A stretch of 64,000 nucleotides of DNA. It comes from Miltoncostaea sp050249835 (GTDB lineage Bacteria > Actinomycetota > Thermoleophilia > Miltoncostaeales > Miltoncostaeaceae). Below the pieces are notes generated by a model. That model saw nothing but the letters and a program-made list of their open reading frames with translations. It had not been told where the DNA came from and did no database searches. The stretch is taken from NCBI GenBank assembly GCA_050249835.1, contig JBFWPT010000015.1:1-64000 (forward strand). The letters are read 5' to 3'. Positions 40,578-49,691 of the stretch are shown here, in pieces (within the stretch, counting starts at the first letter, position 1; every line of letters begins with the position of its first letter). The translations under genes and the position numbers were made by a program.

Positions 40578-43319
40578 CTACAGCGGGGTGATGGTGACGT
40601 CCCCGAAGGTGGCGTCCACGTGGTGGGCGATCAGCAGCAACGACCCCGTCGGCAGGTCCGAGACGCCCTCCACCTGCATGGCCCACGCCCCCGGCTCCGG
40701 ATCCGACGCCCGCCAGGCCTTGAACTGGTACAGCCCGTGACCCGACGGCTGCGTCGTCACCCGGTACTTGAACAGGTACGGCACGCCCACCTCGAACGCC
40801 GCCGCGCTGGTCCGCCGCGGCTCACCCTCCGCCTGCAGCTCGTACCGCTCCGGCCCGCCCGGACGCCACCGGTACGCCACGTAGGCCCCCGCCGGGAAGA
40901 ACCCCGCGCGCGGCTGCTCGGCGCCCTCGGCCGTGTGACCCTGCCACCGGTTGAACAGCCCGATCGCCGCGCCGTTGCTGAAGAAGTTGTTCCCGCCGGC
41001 GTGGTCCACCGAGTGCACCGTCACCGGCACCGTCGCCTCGTAGTCGTCCCAGCCACGGTCGCCCACCGCGATCAGGCGGTCGTAGTCGACCTCAACCGTC
41101 CGCGCGCCGCCCGCCGTCAGCTGCCACTTGCCGTCCACCACCTGCGACACCTGCTGGAGGCTCGACGCCGCGCCCCAGTCCACCAGCGACGGCAGCGGCC
41201 ACGACAGGCCCGCCGAGTAGGTCACCGTCACCGTCCGGGTCGCCACGGCGCCCGTCCCGTCGGTCGCCCGGATGACCACCTGGTTCGCGCCCGCCGACAG
41301 GGACGCCACCGGGATCTCCGCGTTGAAGTCCCCCTGCCGCGCCAGCCGCCGGTCGTCCGGCCCGCGGCTCAAGGCCTGCTGCGCCCCGCCGTTCAGGGCG
41401 TACGTCAGGCCCGACACCCCATCGGGATCCGACACGTTCCCCAGCACGTTCACGAAGTCCTGCGCCACGCCCGGCGACCCCACCACCTGCGAGTCCCCGT
41501 ACCAGAGATCGATCACGGGCGGCTGCGCCACCCCGTCCGTGGTGACCACGACGTCGGCCGAGGTCCCGGTGCGGGCGCCGGAGTCCGCGGACACCGCGCG
41601 GAAGACGTAGGCGGTCGCCGGGTCGAGGCCGCCGACGGTCACGGAGTGCGATGTCCCGGTGCCGCCGCCGGCCACCTGGCCGAGCTCCAGCGCGGCCGTC
41701 CGCCCGTAGCGCACCGCGCGGCTCGCGCTCTCGTCGGTGGCCCAGGTCAGCGTCACGGAGCTCGCGGTCGCGCTCGTGCGGACGCGGTGGACGAAGGGCG
41801 CGAGCGTGTCCGTCGCGGGCCCGGCGTCCTCGCCGGCGATCGGCGCCTGGACGCTCTGCATGTAGTCGGCGATCGCGGTGTGGGCGGGAGCCGTGCCCGC
41901 CGTCGAGGCGTTCTGGTTGGAGGCGTGGATCCCCGCCCGGGTGGCGCTGATCGCGTAGGTGAAGCGGGCCGTCTGCGTCCAGGTGCCGCCGTCGCGCGAG
42001 TACTCCTGGGTCCAGGTGTCCCCCTGGCGCGAGACCCGCAGCCACCCGGGCGCGCCGGAGGCCACCGAGACGTCGGCCCGGGTCACCAGGCTGCCGCCCG
42101 AGATGGTCCCCGCATACGCCCGCGTGCCGCTGCCGTCGTGGTAGACCTCGAAGCGGATCCACCGCCCCGGGCCCTCCTCGACCTGGATGCCCTGGATCTG
42201 GAAGCGCTGGGTCACGGCCGAGGCGAACTTGACCTCGTAGACGAAGTCGGTGTCGGCGATCGGCTGCGTCACCCGGACGGTGCGGTTGTCCGTCGCGTCG
42301 TGCGGGGCGCCGGCGGGCGCGGTGAGGCGGATGCGCGCGTCGCCCGCGCCGGCGCCCTCGATCCGCACGTCGCCGGTCCCGAGGGGATCGGAGAAGGCCC
42401 AGGTGGCCCTGTCCAGGTTGGGGCGGTTGAAGTCGTCGGCGACCAGGCCGGACGCGTCGGTCCCGGGGGCCGGGCCGGGCTTCGGCGCGGGCGCCGGAGG
42501 GGCCGCCACCGCGCCGACGGCCGGGACGGTGATGGTCCCGCGGCGCAGGTCGCGGGGGCCGATGCCGGACTCCAGGTGCCGGACGATCGTGTTGAGGCGC
42601 CGGATCGCGGCCTGCCCGATGCGCTGGTTGGTGCGGAGCTGCGCGGCCGAGAGCCGCACGGCCGCGCCGGGCTTCGCGGCCGTGCGCGCCGGCGGCGCCG
42701 CGCTCGTGGCCGGGGGTGTCGCCGGGGCGGTCGCCGAGACGATGACGAGGCCGGCCGCCAGCCGGTCGCCGGACACCGCGCCGGCGCGCAGGTCCGCGCC
42801 CGTGAGGCCCGCCTCCAGGCGGGCGGCGAGGGCGTTCGCGCGGCGCACGGCGGCGGCGGCGATGCGCTGGTTGACGCGGAGTTGGCGGGCCGAGAGCACG
42901 ATCCGGCCACCCGGGCGGGACGAGGCCGGGGGGACGACGATCGGCCGCGGCGAGGGCGGCGCCGGTGCGCCGGCCGTCGCGCCCGTGCCCGTCACGATGC
43001 CCGGCCCGAGCAGGTCCGCGGTCACGGCGCCGCCGCACAGGTCGCCGGCGACGAGCCCGGCGTCCAGCCAGCGCTCGATCGCGTCCGCGCGCCGCAGGGC
43101 CGCCGCGTAGATCTTCTGGTTGATCCGGAGCTGCGCCTCGCTGAGCTGGGGGGCACGGGTCGCGCGGGGCGCAGGCGGCTCGGGGGCCGGCGCGAGGCAC
43201 ACCGCCCCGTCGCGCACCTGGGTCGCGGGCGCCGCCGTCGCGGCGGCCGGCACGAGGGCGGCGACGGCCAGGACGGCCGTCGTGGCCGCGGTGCGGAGGC
43301 GGTGGCGTGCGGGGCTCAT
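40578..43319 (-). CDS. Large secreted protein with N-terminal INQRI module and concanavalin-like domain
   Basis: A 913-aa secreted protein. After a signal peptide (about 30 residues) comes Cys41, then the three-copy INQRI module with Cys95 (GDLCG) in copy 1, a Pro-rich linker, a concanavalin-like domain of DUF1349 type (about 310-500: DDFNRPNLDRATWAFSDPLG), a fibronectin/phosphatase-like domain (SSVTLTWATDESASRAVRYG), an Ig-like domain (NVSDPDGVSGLTYALNGGAQ) and a C-terminal domain shared with the 43404 protein (VVDGKWQL, DYEATVPVTVHSVD). The ATG at 43319 has a -10 TACCCT 6 nt upstream; an ATG at 43340 is possible. Probably a surface carbohydrate-binding or glycan-processing protein. Confidence 0.83.
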   Translation of the reverse strand: MSPARHRLRTAATTAVLAVAALVPAAATAAPATQVRDGAVCLAPAPEPPAPRATRAPQLSEAQLRINQKIYAAALRRADAIERWLDAGLVAGDLCGGAVTADLLGPGIVTGTGATAGAPAPPSPRPIVVPPASSRPGGRIVLSARQLRVNQRIAAAAVRRANALAARLEAGLTGADLRAGAVSGDRLAAGLVIVSATAPATPPATSAAPPARTAAKPGAAVRLSAAQLRTNQRIGQAAIRRLNTIVRHLESGIGPRDLRRGTITVPAVGAVAAPPAPAPKPGPAPGTDASGLVADDFNRPNLDRATWAFSDPLGTGDVRIEGAGAGDARIRLTAPAGAPHDATDNRTVRVTQPIADTDFVYEVKFASAVTQRFQIQGIQVEEGPGRWIRFEVYHDGSGTRAYAGTISGGSLVTRADVSVASGAPGWLRVSRQGDTWTQEYSRDGGTWTQTARFTYAISATRAGIHASNQNASTAGTAPAHTAIADYMQSVQAPIAGEDAGPATDTLAPFVHRVRTSATASSVTLTWATDESASRAVRYGRTAALELGQVAGGGTGTSHSVTVGGLDPATAYVFRAVSADSGARTGTSADVVVTTDGVAQPPVIDLWYGDSQVVGSPGVAQDFVNVLGNVSDPDGVSGLTYALNGGAQQALSRGPDDRRLARQGDFNAEIPVASLSAGANQVVIRATDGTGAVATRTVTVTYSAGLSWPLPSLVDWGAASSLQQVSQVVDGKWQLTAGGARTVEVDYDRLIAVGDRGWDDYEATVPVTVHSVDHAGGNNFFSNGAAIGLFNRWQGHTAEGAEQPRAGFFPAGAYVAYRWRPGGPERYELQAEGEPRRTSAAAFEVGVPYLFKYRVTTQPSGHGLYQFKAWRASDPEPGAWAMQVEGVSDLPTGSLLLIAHHVDATFGDVTITPL

Positions 43320-43325
43320 GAGACG

Positions 43326-43331
43326 AGGGTA
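43326..43331 (-). promoter_or_regulatory. -10 hexamer TACCCT of the gene ending at 40578
   Basis: TACCCT on the minus strand ends 6 nt before the ATG at 43319, supporting that start and a leaderless mRNA. Confidence 0.45.
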
Positions 43332-43403
43332 GTGCGGCATCCGCGGACCGCGGCTAGACGTTCGGCCAGCCCGGTTCCCGCGCGACCCGGGTGTCGCCGG
43401 CGG

Positions 43404-46400
43404 CTACAGCGGGTTCACGGTGAGGTCGCCGAAGGTCACGTCGGCGTGGTGGGCGATCAGCAGCACCGACCCCGAGGCCAGGTCGCTGGTGCCCTCCATC
43501 TGGTAGTTCCAGCCCGTCGGCTCCGGATCGGACGCCCGCCAGGCACGGAACTGGTACAGGCCGTGGCCGTTCGGCTGGGTGGTGACCCGGAACTTGAAGA
43601 GATGCGGCACCCCCAGGGACATCTGGGCGCTGGAGGTCTTGATCGGCTCGCCCTCCACCGTCCCCTCGAAGCGCTCGGCGCCGTTGGGGCGCCACCGGTA
43701 CCAGGAGTACGCCCCCACCGGGAAGAAGCCGCGCCGCGGCTGCTCGGCGGCGACGGCGGTGTGCCCCTGCCAGCGGAGGCCCAGGCCGACCGCCGGCCCA
43801 TTGCTGGGGAACGGATAGCCGTTGGCGGTGTCGACCGAGTGGACGGTCACCGGCACGGTCACCTCGTAGTCGGTCCAGCTCAGGTCGCCGATGGCCAGCA
43901 GGCGGTCGTACTCGATCTCGACCGGCCGCGGCCCGGCGGAGGTGAGCTGCCACTTGCCGTCCACGACCTGGGCGGCCTGCTGCAGGTTGGACACCGAGCC
44001 CCAGTCCACCGACAGCGGCATCGGCCAGGTGGCTCCCGACGTGCGGTTCACCGTCACCGTGCGGGTGCTCACCGCACCCGCGCCGTCGGTGGCCCGCAAC
44101 ACGACCTGGTTCGCGCCCGTCTGCAGCTGGGTGAACGGGATCTCCGCGTTGAAGTCACCCGGATAGGCGAGGCGCCGGTCGTCCGGGCCGCGGCTCAGCG
44201 ACTGCTGGGGCCCGCCGTTCAGGGAGTACGTCAGCGACGTGATCCCATCGGGATCCGACACGTTCCCCACCACGTTCGCGAACACCTGCGCCCGCCCCGG
44301 GCTGCCGAAGCTCTGCGAGTCCCCGTGCCACACGTCGATGACCGGGGCTCCCGGGACGGTCCCGCCGCCCGTCGCGGCCGTGAACGTCGAGGACGTCGCC
44401 TGCCGGCCCCCGGAGTCCGTGGAGACGACGCGGAGGTGGTACGTCTGCCCCGCCTGGAGGCCCGTGAGGTTCACCTGGTGGGAGGTCGACGAACCGGCGT
44501 GCGGCACCGTGCCGAGCTCCAGGGCCGGCGTAAGCCCGTACCGCACGGAGCCGGTCGCGCTCTCGTCCGTCGCCCAGGTCACGCCGATCGACGTCTGCGC
44601 GGGGGCCGTCTGCACGTTGTGCACGAGGGGCGGGAGGGTGTCCGCCGGTGCCCCGGCATCCTCGGACGGGAACGGCCCGGCCGCGGCGCGGAAGTAGTCG
44701 ACCACGGCGGTGTGCGCGGGCGCGCTGCCGGCGCCGGAGGCGTTGTGGTTCGCGCCGTACACGCCGACCGCCGACACGGTCAGCGTGTGGCTGAAGACGG
44801 CGTCCGTCGTCCAGTTCTGCCCGTCGTAGGAGTGGCTCTGGGTCCACGAGTTGCCCTGGCGCACGACGCGCATCCACACGGGCGCCCCGGCGGCGATGGC
44901 CGTGTTGCCGCGCGTCGTCAGCACGCTGTTCGCGATCGTGCCCGCGTAGACGCGCGCGGAGGAGCCGTCGTGGAACAGCTCGAAGCGCATCCAGTTGCCG
45001 GCGCCCTGATGGACCAGGATCCCCTGCATCTGGTACCGGGCGACGACGGCCGAGTCGAACTTGGCCTCGAGGGTGAGGTCGGTGTTCGCGGCCGGCTGGG
45101 TCACCCGGACGGTCGAGTTCTGGGGGGTGTCGTGCGAGGCGCCGGCGGGCACCGCGAGGCGCAGGCGGGCGTCACCGGAGCCGGCGCCCTCGATCCGGAC
45201 CGTGCCGCCCCCGACGGGGTCCGCGAAGGTCCAGATGCCCGTCTTCAGGTTGGGCGTGTTGAAGTCGTCGGGGTCGATGCCGGAGGGATCAGGCGGCGGG
45301 GTGTCGTCGTCGGTGGTGAACGTCGCGTCCGCCGTGCTCGACGGGGCGCCCTCACCATCCGCCGAGGTCACCCGGAAGTGGTACGTCGTCCCCGCCGCCA
45401 GGCCCGTCAGCGTCCGCGAATGCGACGTCACCAACGCACCCGACGACGACTGGCCCCCATACGCGGCCGTCAGGCCGTAATCCACCCGCGAGGTCGCCGG
45501 CTCATCCGTCGACCACGTCACCGTCGCCGACGTCTCACCCGCATCCACCTGCACACCCGAGATCACCGGCGGCACGTTCCCCGGCCCATCCGGCTCGAAC
45601 GTCGCCGTCACCGACGCCGACGGCCCATCGACCACCACCGACCCCGGGTTCGCCGACCCCGACAGGTCACCCGACCAGCCCGCGAACTCCCACCCCGACG
45701 CCGGCACCGCCGTCACACCCACAGTCGAACCACACGCATACGGACCCGACGCCGGCGACCGCGTCACCGACCCCTGACCCACCACCGCCGTCGACACCGA
45801 CCCCTGCCCCGCCGGCGAACCACCATCCTCCGACCCGATCGGATCGGCCAGGTTCTCGAAGAAGTCCACCACCGCCGTGTGCGCCGCCGCCGTCCCCGCA
45901 CCCGACACATCATGATTCGCCGCGAACACACCCACCGACGCCACCGACGTGGCGAAGGTGAAGGACCCGGCCTTCGACCAGCTCGAGCCGTTGGTGGAGG
46001 TGTTGAGCGTCCACGTGTTGCCGGCGCGGGTCACGCGCACCCAGATGGGCGACGCCGTGCCGATCGTCTTGTTGATCCGGGTCGCCGCCGATCCCCCGTT
46101 GACCGACGCCGCGAAGGCCCGGAGGCTGCTGCCGTCGTGGAAGACGTCGAAGCGGAGCCAGGTGCCCGCGTTCTGCTCGACGAGGATGCCCTGGGTCTGG
46201 TTCTTGACCGTCGGCGCCGCGGCGAACTTGGCGACGAGGTCCAGGTCGCCGTTCGGCGCCGGCTGCACGATCCGCAGGGAGCGGTTGGTGGGCGTCCAGG
46301 GGTTGTGCGACGTCCCGGCCGGCACGGTCAGGCGGATGGCCGCGCCCGGCCCACCGGCGCCCTGGATGTCCACCGTGCCGTCGCCCACGGGGTCGACCAC

Positions 46401-47753
46401 GGACCACGGGCCGCCGGGGATGACGCAGCGGTTGAAGTCGTCCGACGCCGGCGTGACGCCGCCGGGCGGCGGGGTGTCGTCGTCGGTGGTGAACGTCGCG
46501 TCCGCCGTGCTCGACGGGGCGCCCTCACCATCCGCCGAGGTCACCCGGAAGTGGTACGTCGTCCCCGCCGCCAGGCCCGTCAGCGTCCGCGAATGCGACG
46601 TCACCAACGCACCCGACGACGACTGGCCCCCATACGCGGCCGTCAGGCCGTAATCCACCCGCGAGGTCGCCGGCTCATCCGTCGACCACGTCACCGTCGC
46701 CGACGTCTCACCCGCATCCACCTGCACACCCGAGATCACCGGCGGCACGTTCCCCGGCCCATCCGGCTCGAACGTCGCCGTCACCGACGCCGACGGCCCA
46801 TCGACCACCACCGACCCCGGGTTCGCCGACCCCGACAGGTCACCCGACCAGCCCGCGAACTCCCACCCCGACGCCGGCACCGCCGTCACACCCACAGTCG
46901 AACCACACGCATACGGACCCGACGCCGGCGACCGCGTCACCGACCCCTGACCCACCACCGCCGTCGACACCGACCCCTGCCCCGCCGGCGAACCACCATC
47001 CTCCGACCCGATCGGATCGGCCAGGTTCTCGAAGAAGTCCACCACCGCCGTGTGCGCCGCCGCCGTCCCCGCACCCGACACATCATGATTCGCCGCGAAC
47101 ACACCCACCGACGCCACGGTCATCGCGTGCGTGAACGAGATGTTGGTGGCCCAGCTCGTCCCGTTGAACGAGTAGCGCTGCGTCCAGGTGGATCCCTGTC
47201 GGCTGACCTCCATCCACAGCGGGGTGCCCGAGGCGATGGGCTTGTTCGCGCGGCTCGTGGACGCGCCGTTGACGGTCGTCGCCGCGAAGGCCCGCACGCC
47301 GGAGCCGTTGTGGTGCACGTCGAAGCGGACCCAGTTGCCTGCGTCCTGCTCGACCACGATGCCCTGGGTCTGGTTCTTCACCGCCACCGCGGAGGCGAAC
47401 TTGACCCGGTAGACGAAGTCGCCGTTGTCGGCCGCCTGCACGACCCGCACCGACGGGTTGGTGCCCCAGACGTTGTGCGACTGCCCGGCCGGCACGGTCA
47501 GGGCGAGGCGCGCGTCCCCGCCGGCGCCCACGATGTCGGCCGACCCGCCACCGAGCGGGTCGACGAACTGCCACGACCCCCCGGGGACGACGCAGCGGTT
47601 GAAGTCGTCCGACGACGGCGCGCCGAGGGCGGTGGCGGAGGCCACCACCAGGAGCGCTGCGCATCCGGCGATCGCTGACGCGAACCGCCGACCGATCCGA
47701 CCACCGAGCACCCGCACGCCTCTCCTCGCCGTGCCGCCCACCGCGGGCGGCAT
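43404..47753 (-). CDS. Large secreted multidomain protein with a duplicated block
   Basis: A 1449-aa secreted protein. After a signal peptide come three concanavalin-like DUF1349-type domains, each starting DDFNRCVVPGG or DDFNTPNLKTG. The first two are each followed by an InlB-type domain (AVPASGWEFAGWSGDLSG) and a fibronectin-like domain (SATVTWSTDEPATSRVDYG); these blocks are identical at DNA level over 653 bp. A third fibronectin-like domain, an Ig-like domain and a C-terminal domain (YEVTVPVTVHSVDTANG) follow, the last two shared with the 40578 protein. It likely binds surface glycans. ATG 47753 has TACGCT 9 nt upstream; a GTG at 47711 with GAGGAG is an alternative. Confidence 0.83.
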   Translation of the reverse strand: MPPAVGGTARRGVRVLGGRIGRRFASAIAGCAALLVVASATALGAPSSDDFNRCVVPGGSWQFVDPLGGGSADIVGAGGDARLALTVPAGQSHNVWGTNPSVRVVQAADNGDFVYRVKFASAVAVKNQTQGIVVEQDAGNWVRFDVHHNGSGVRAFAATTVNGASTSRANKPIASGTPLWMEVSRQGSTWTQRYSFNGTSWATNISFTHAMTVASVGVFAANHDVSGAGTAAAHTAVVDFFENLADPIGSEDGGSPAGQGSVSTAVVGQGSVTRSPASGPYACGSTVGVTAVPASGWEFAGWSGDLSGSANPGSVVVDGPSASVTATFEPDGPGNVPPVISGVQVDAGETSATVTWSTDEPATSRVDYGLTAAYGGQSSSGALVTSHSRTLTGLAAGTTYHFRVTSADGEGAPSSTADATFTTDDDTPPPGGVTPASDDFNRCVIPGGPWSVVDPVGDGTVDIQGAGGPGAAIRLTVPAGTSHNPWTPTNRSLRIVQPAPNGDLDLVAKFAAAPTVKNQTQGILVEQNAGTWLRFDVFHDGSSLRAFAASVNGGSAATRINKTIGTASPIWVRVTRAGNTWTLNTSTNGSSWSKAGSFTFATSVASVGVFAANHDVSGAGTAAAHTAVVDFFENLADPIGSEDGGSPAGQGSVSTAVVGQGSVTRSPASGPYACGSTVGVTAVPASGWEFAGWSGDLSGSANPGSVVVDGPSASVTATFEPDGPGNVPPVISGVQVDAGETSATVTWSTDEPATSRVDYGLTAAYGGQSSSGALVTSHSRTLTGLAAGTTYHFRVTSADGEGAPSSTADATFTTDDDTPPPDPSGIDPDDFNTPNLKTGIWTFADPVGGGTVRIEGAGSGDARLRLAVPAGASHDTPQNSTVRVTQPAANTDLTLEAKFDSAVVARYQMQGILVHQGAGNWMRFELFHDGSSARVYAGTIANSVLTTRGNTAIAAGAPVWMRVVRQGNSWTQSHSYDGQNWTTDAVFSHTLTVSAVGVYGANHNASGAGSAPAHTAVVDYFRAAAGPFPSEDAGAPADTLPPLVHNVQTAPAQTSIGVTWATDESATGSVRYGLTPALELGTVPHAGSSTSHQVNLTGLQAGQTYHLRVVSTDSGGRQATSSTFTAATGGGTVPGAPVIDVWHGDSQSFGSPGRAQVFANVVGNVSDPDGITSLTYSLNGGPQQSLSRGPDDRRLAYPGDFNAEIPFTQLQTGANQVVLRATDGAGAVSTRTVTVNRTSGATWPMPLSVDWGSVSNLQQAAQVVDGKWQLTSAGPRPVEIEYDRLLAIGDLSWTDYEVTVPVTVHSVDTANGYPFPSNGPAVGLGLRWQGHTAVAAEQPRRGFFPVGAYSWYRWRPNGAERFEGTVEGEPIKTSSAQMSLGVPHLFKFRVTTQPNGHGLYQFRAWRASDPEPTGWNYQMEGTSDLASGSVLLIAHHADVTFGDLTVNPL
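45292..45944. repeat. 653-bp perfect direct repeat, copy 1
   Basis: Identical by eye to 46465-47117 (offset 1173 bp). It lies inside the gene ending at 43404 and encodes the end of one concanavalin-like domain, an InlB-type domain and a fibronectin-like domain. In the coding strand it prefers G- or T-ending codons (GGT, GAT, TCG, GTG), while the flanking code prefers C-ending codons. Confidence 0.95.
46465..47117. repeat. 653-bp perfect direct repeat, copy 2
   Basis: Second copy of the block at 45292-45944. Flanking concanavalin-like segments differ between the two copies, so identity stops sharply at both ends. That points to recent duplication or gene conversion of this block. Confidence 0.95.
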
Positions 47754-47807
47754 ACGGGTTCGAGCGTAGATCAGGCTCCCGGGACCGGACGCCCCCCGCG
47801 CGTATAG

Positions 47808-47973
47808 CTCAGCCTGAATCCGTTGGAGCTCGTGGATGCGGGGCGTGAAAGCGCCGCGTCAGGCGGGATTCGGCGTCGCACCGCGAGGGTGACCCCTGCG
47901 GTCGCGCCGAATCCCGCATGGCGTGAGCGATTTCGCGCATCCGCGCCGCGAGATACGACGGATTCAGGCTCAG
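47808..47973. repeat. Long imperfect palindrome in the 250-bp intergenic region
   Basis: Outer arms AGCCTGAATCCGT (47811-47823) and ACGGATTCAGGCT (47958-47970) are a perfect 13-bp inverted repeat. Inside, GATGCG, GCGGGATTCGGCG and the central GCGAGGGTGACCCCTGCG region also pair, so the two halves are diverged inverted copies of about 80 nt. A 5-bp direct repeat CTCAG (47808-47812, 47969-47973) overlaps the ends. It lies between the epimerase stop and the start of the large secreted protein gene. No ORF or family recognised; possible structured RNA, terminator or miniature mobile element. Confidence 0.75.
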
Positions 47974-48001
47974 GCCGCGGCGAAGGGGCGGTCGGCGGGC
48001 G

Positions 48002-49024
48002 TCAGACCCAGCGCAGCTCCGCGTCGAGGCGGCCGGCCTCGCGGTGGTTCAGCACGGTCCGGATCCGGAGGTAGCGGGAGGACAGGAACTCCTCCTCGGT
48101 GAGGCCGTGCTCGCGGTAGGCGTCGTACAGCTCCTCGACGCCGCGGCGCACGGTCCACTGCGGCTGGAAGGCCGGCAGCTCCTGCGCGATGCGGGAGAAG
48201 TCGACCCGGTAGTTGCGCAGGTCGGGGCCCGCGCCCGGCGCGTACTCCACCTCGGAGCCCGGCACGACCTCCTGGACGATCTCGGCCACCTCGCGCACCC
48301 GGTAGTTCTCGGCGGTGGCGCCGACGTTGAAGGCGCGGTCGTGGACCACCTCGCGGGGCGCGTCGAGGGCGGCCGCGAAGGCGCGGGAGATGTCCTCGAT
48401 GTGCACCAGCGGGCGCCACGGCATGCCGTCGCTCTTGATGAGCACCTTGCCGGTGGTGAAGGCGTGCCCGACGAGGTTGTTGACCACGAGGTCGGCGCGC
48501 AGGCTCGGCGAGACGCCGTAGGCCGTCGCGTTGCGCAGGTAGACCGGGCTGAAGTCGTCGTCCGCCAGCCGCGTGAGGTCGAGCTCCACCTTGATCTTGG
48601 ACTCGCCGTACGGCGTGATCGGGTTGAAGGCGGCCTCCTCGGTGAGGTGCTCGTCGCCGGCCGCGCCGTAGAGGCTGCAGGACGACGAGAAGAGGAAGCG
48701 CCCGACCCCGGCCTCCTTGGAGAGCTCGGCGAGCCGGACCGTGGCGAGGTGGTTGATGTCGTAGGTGAGGTGCGGGCTGAGGTCGCCGAGGGCGTCGTTG
48801 GAGAGCGCGGCCAGGCAGGCCACGGCGTCGAACCCGCGCAGGTCGTCGGCGGTCACGTCGCGCAGGTCGCGCCGGATGACCGGGGTGCGGTCCGAGCAGT
48901 CGGAGAAGTCGCAGCCCTCGTAGAAGTACGTGTCGAGGCCCACGACGTCGTGACCGGCCTCCTGGAGCAGCGGGACCATGACCTGCCCGATGTATCCGTT
49001 GTGGCCCGTGACCAGCACCTTCAT
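48002..49024 (-). CDS. NAD-dependent epimerase/dehydratase (extended SDR)
   Basis: A 340-aa extended short-chain dehydrogenase of the UDP-glucose 4-epimerase family. The Rossmann NAD motif is GHNGYIG (residues 7-13), the active site SSSCSLYG with YGESK (Tyr and Lys of the YxxxK motif), and the C-terminal substrate part has WRPLVHIEDISRAFA. Substrate (NDP-sugar) unknown. It follows the PIG-L gene by 13 nt in a minus-strand operon with a sugar nucleotidyltransferase and C-methyltransferases, so a modified NDP-hexose is likely. Confidence 0.9.
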   Translation of the reverse strand: MKVLVTGHNGYIGQVMVPLLQEAGHDVVGLDTYFYEGCDFSDCSDRTPVIRRDLRDVTADDLRGFDAVACLAALSNDALGDLSPHLTYDINHLATVRLAELSKEAGVGRFLFSSSCSLYGAAGDEHLTEEAAFNPITPYGESKIKVELDLTRLADDDFSPVYLRNATAYGVSPSLRADLVVNNLVGHAFTTGKVLIKSDGMPWRPLVHIEDISRAFAAALDAPREVVHDRAFNVGATAENYRVREVAEIVQEVVPGSEVEYAPGAGPDLRNYRVDFSRIAQELPAFQPQWTVRRGVEELYDAYREHGLTEEEFLSSRYLRIRTVLNHREAGRLDAELRWV

Positions 49025-49037
49025 CCGTCCAACCCCC

Positions 49038-49691
49038 TCACAGGATCGCCTTGCGACAGTAGAACGCCTCCGCGAAGCGGCTGGGCGCGTTGCACTCCAT
49101 CCCCCGCAGGCGCATCAGGCCGCGGAAGGTGTCCTCGTCGAACCAGGCCTTGCCGGCCTGCGAGGCGTACGGGCCGAGGACGGCGCGCAGCTTGTGCGCC
49201 ACCTGGTCCTCGGTGAGCGGGACGAACAGGTTCGGGGCGCCCATGTCGCCGTCCCACTTCGGGATCTCGTACTCCAGGATCAGGTGGTCGCGCCACGTGT
49301 TCCACGCCAGGTCCGACAGCACCCGGTGGTCCTGGTGCCGGTCGTGCCGCTGGTGGGTGAGCACGACGTGCGGGGAGAACTCCCGCGCGATGACCTCGAG
49401 GCGGTCCTTGATGGCGTCGCCGACGAACGGGAAGTAGCTCTCCCGGAAGTCCGACACCGCGACCTCGGCCCCGGCCGCGCCCTCAAGCAGCACGGCGGCC
49501 GCGGCCTCGCACTCGGCGCGCCGCTCCGGGGTGCCGGCGAAGACCTCGTAGCGCACCACGGCCCCGCCGGGGCGCTCGATCAGCCGCCGCACGGTGCCGC
49601 CGCAGCCGATCTCGACGTCGTCGCAGTGGGCCCCCAGGCAGAGCACCCGCACCGGCTCGCCGGCCGGCAGGTCCGGCAGCAGCCCGATCAC
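49038..49691 (-). CDS. PIG-L family deacetylase
   Basis: A 217-aa zinc-dependent deacetylase of the PIG-L/MshB/BshB family, which removes acetyl groups from N-acetyl sugars. It has the metal motif AHCDDVE (H22, D24, D25) and a later HQDHRVLSD with the third ligand. The C-terminal YEIPKWDGDMG segment is typical of PIG-L proteins in NDP-sugar clusters. The GTG start overlaps the nucleotidyltransferase stop (GTGA). Its substrate is probably a sugar nucleotide or glycan of this locus. Confidence 0.88.
   Translation of the reverse strand: MIGLLPDLPAGEPVRVLCLGAHCDDVEIGCGGTVRRLIERPGGAVVRYEVFAGTPERRAECEAAAAVLLEGAAGAEVAVSDFRESYFPFVGDAIKDRLEVIAREFSPHVVLTHQRHDRHQDHRVLSDLAWNTWRDHLILEYEIPKWDGDMGAPNLFVPLTEDQVAHKLRAVLGPYASQAGKAWFDEDTFRGLMRLRGMECNAPSRFAEAFYCRKAIL

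Noticed and set aside
39924..47678. A 2584-aa open frame on the plus strand across several minus-strand genes
   Set aside because: It is antisense to two GT2 genes and two large secreted proteins whose domains are clear. Its translation is Arg/Gly/His-rich without domains, and it repeats where the 653-bp block repeats.
47754..47800. tRNA-like GGTTCGAGC motif
   Set aside because: No acceptor, D or anticodon stems can be formed around it.
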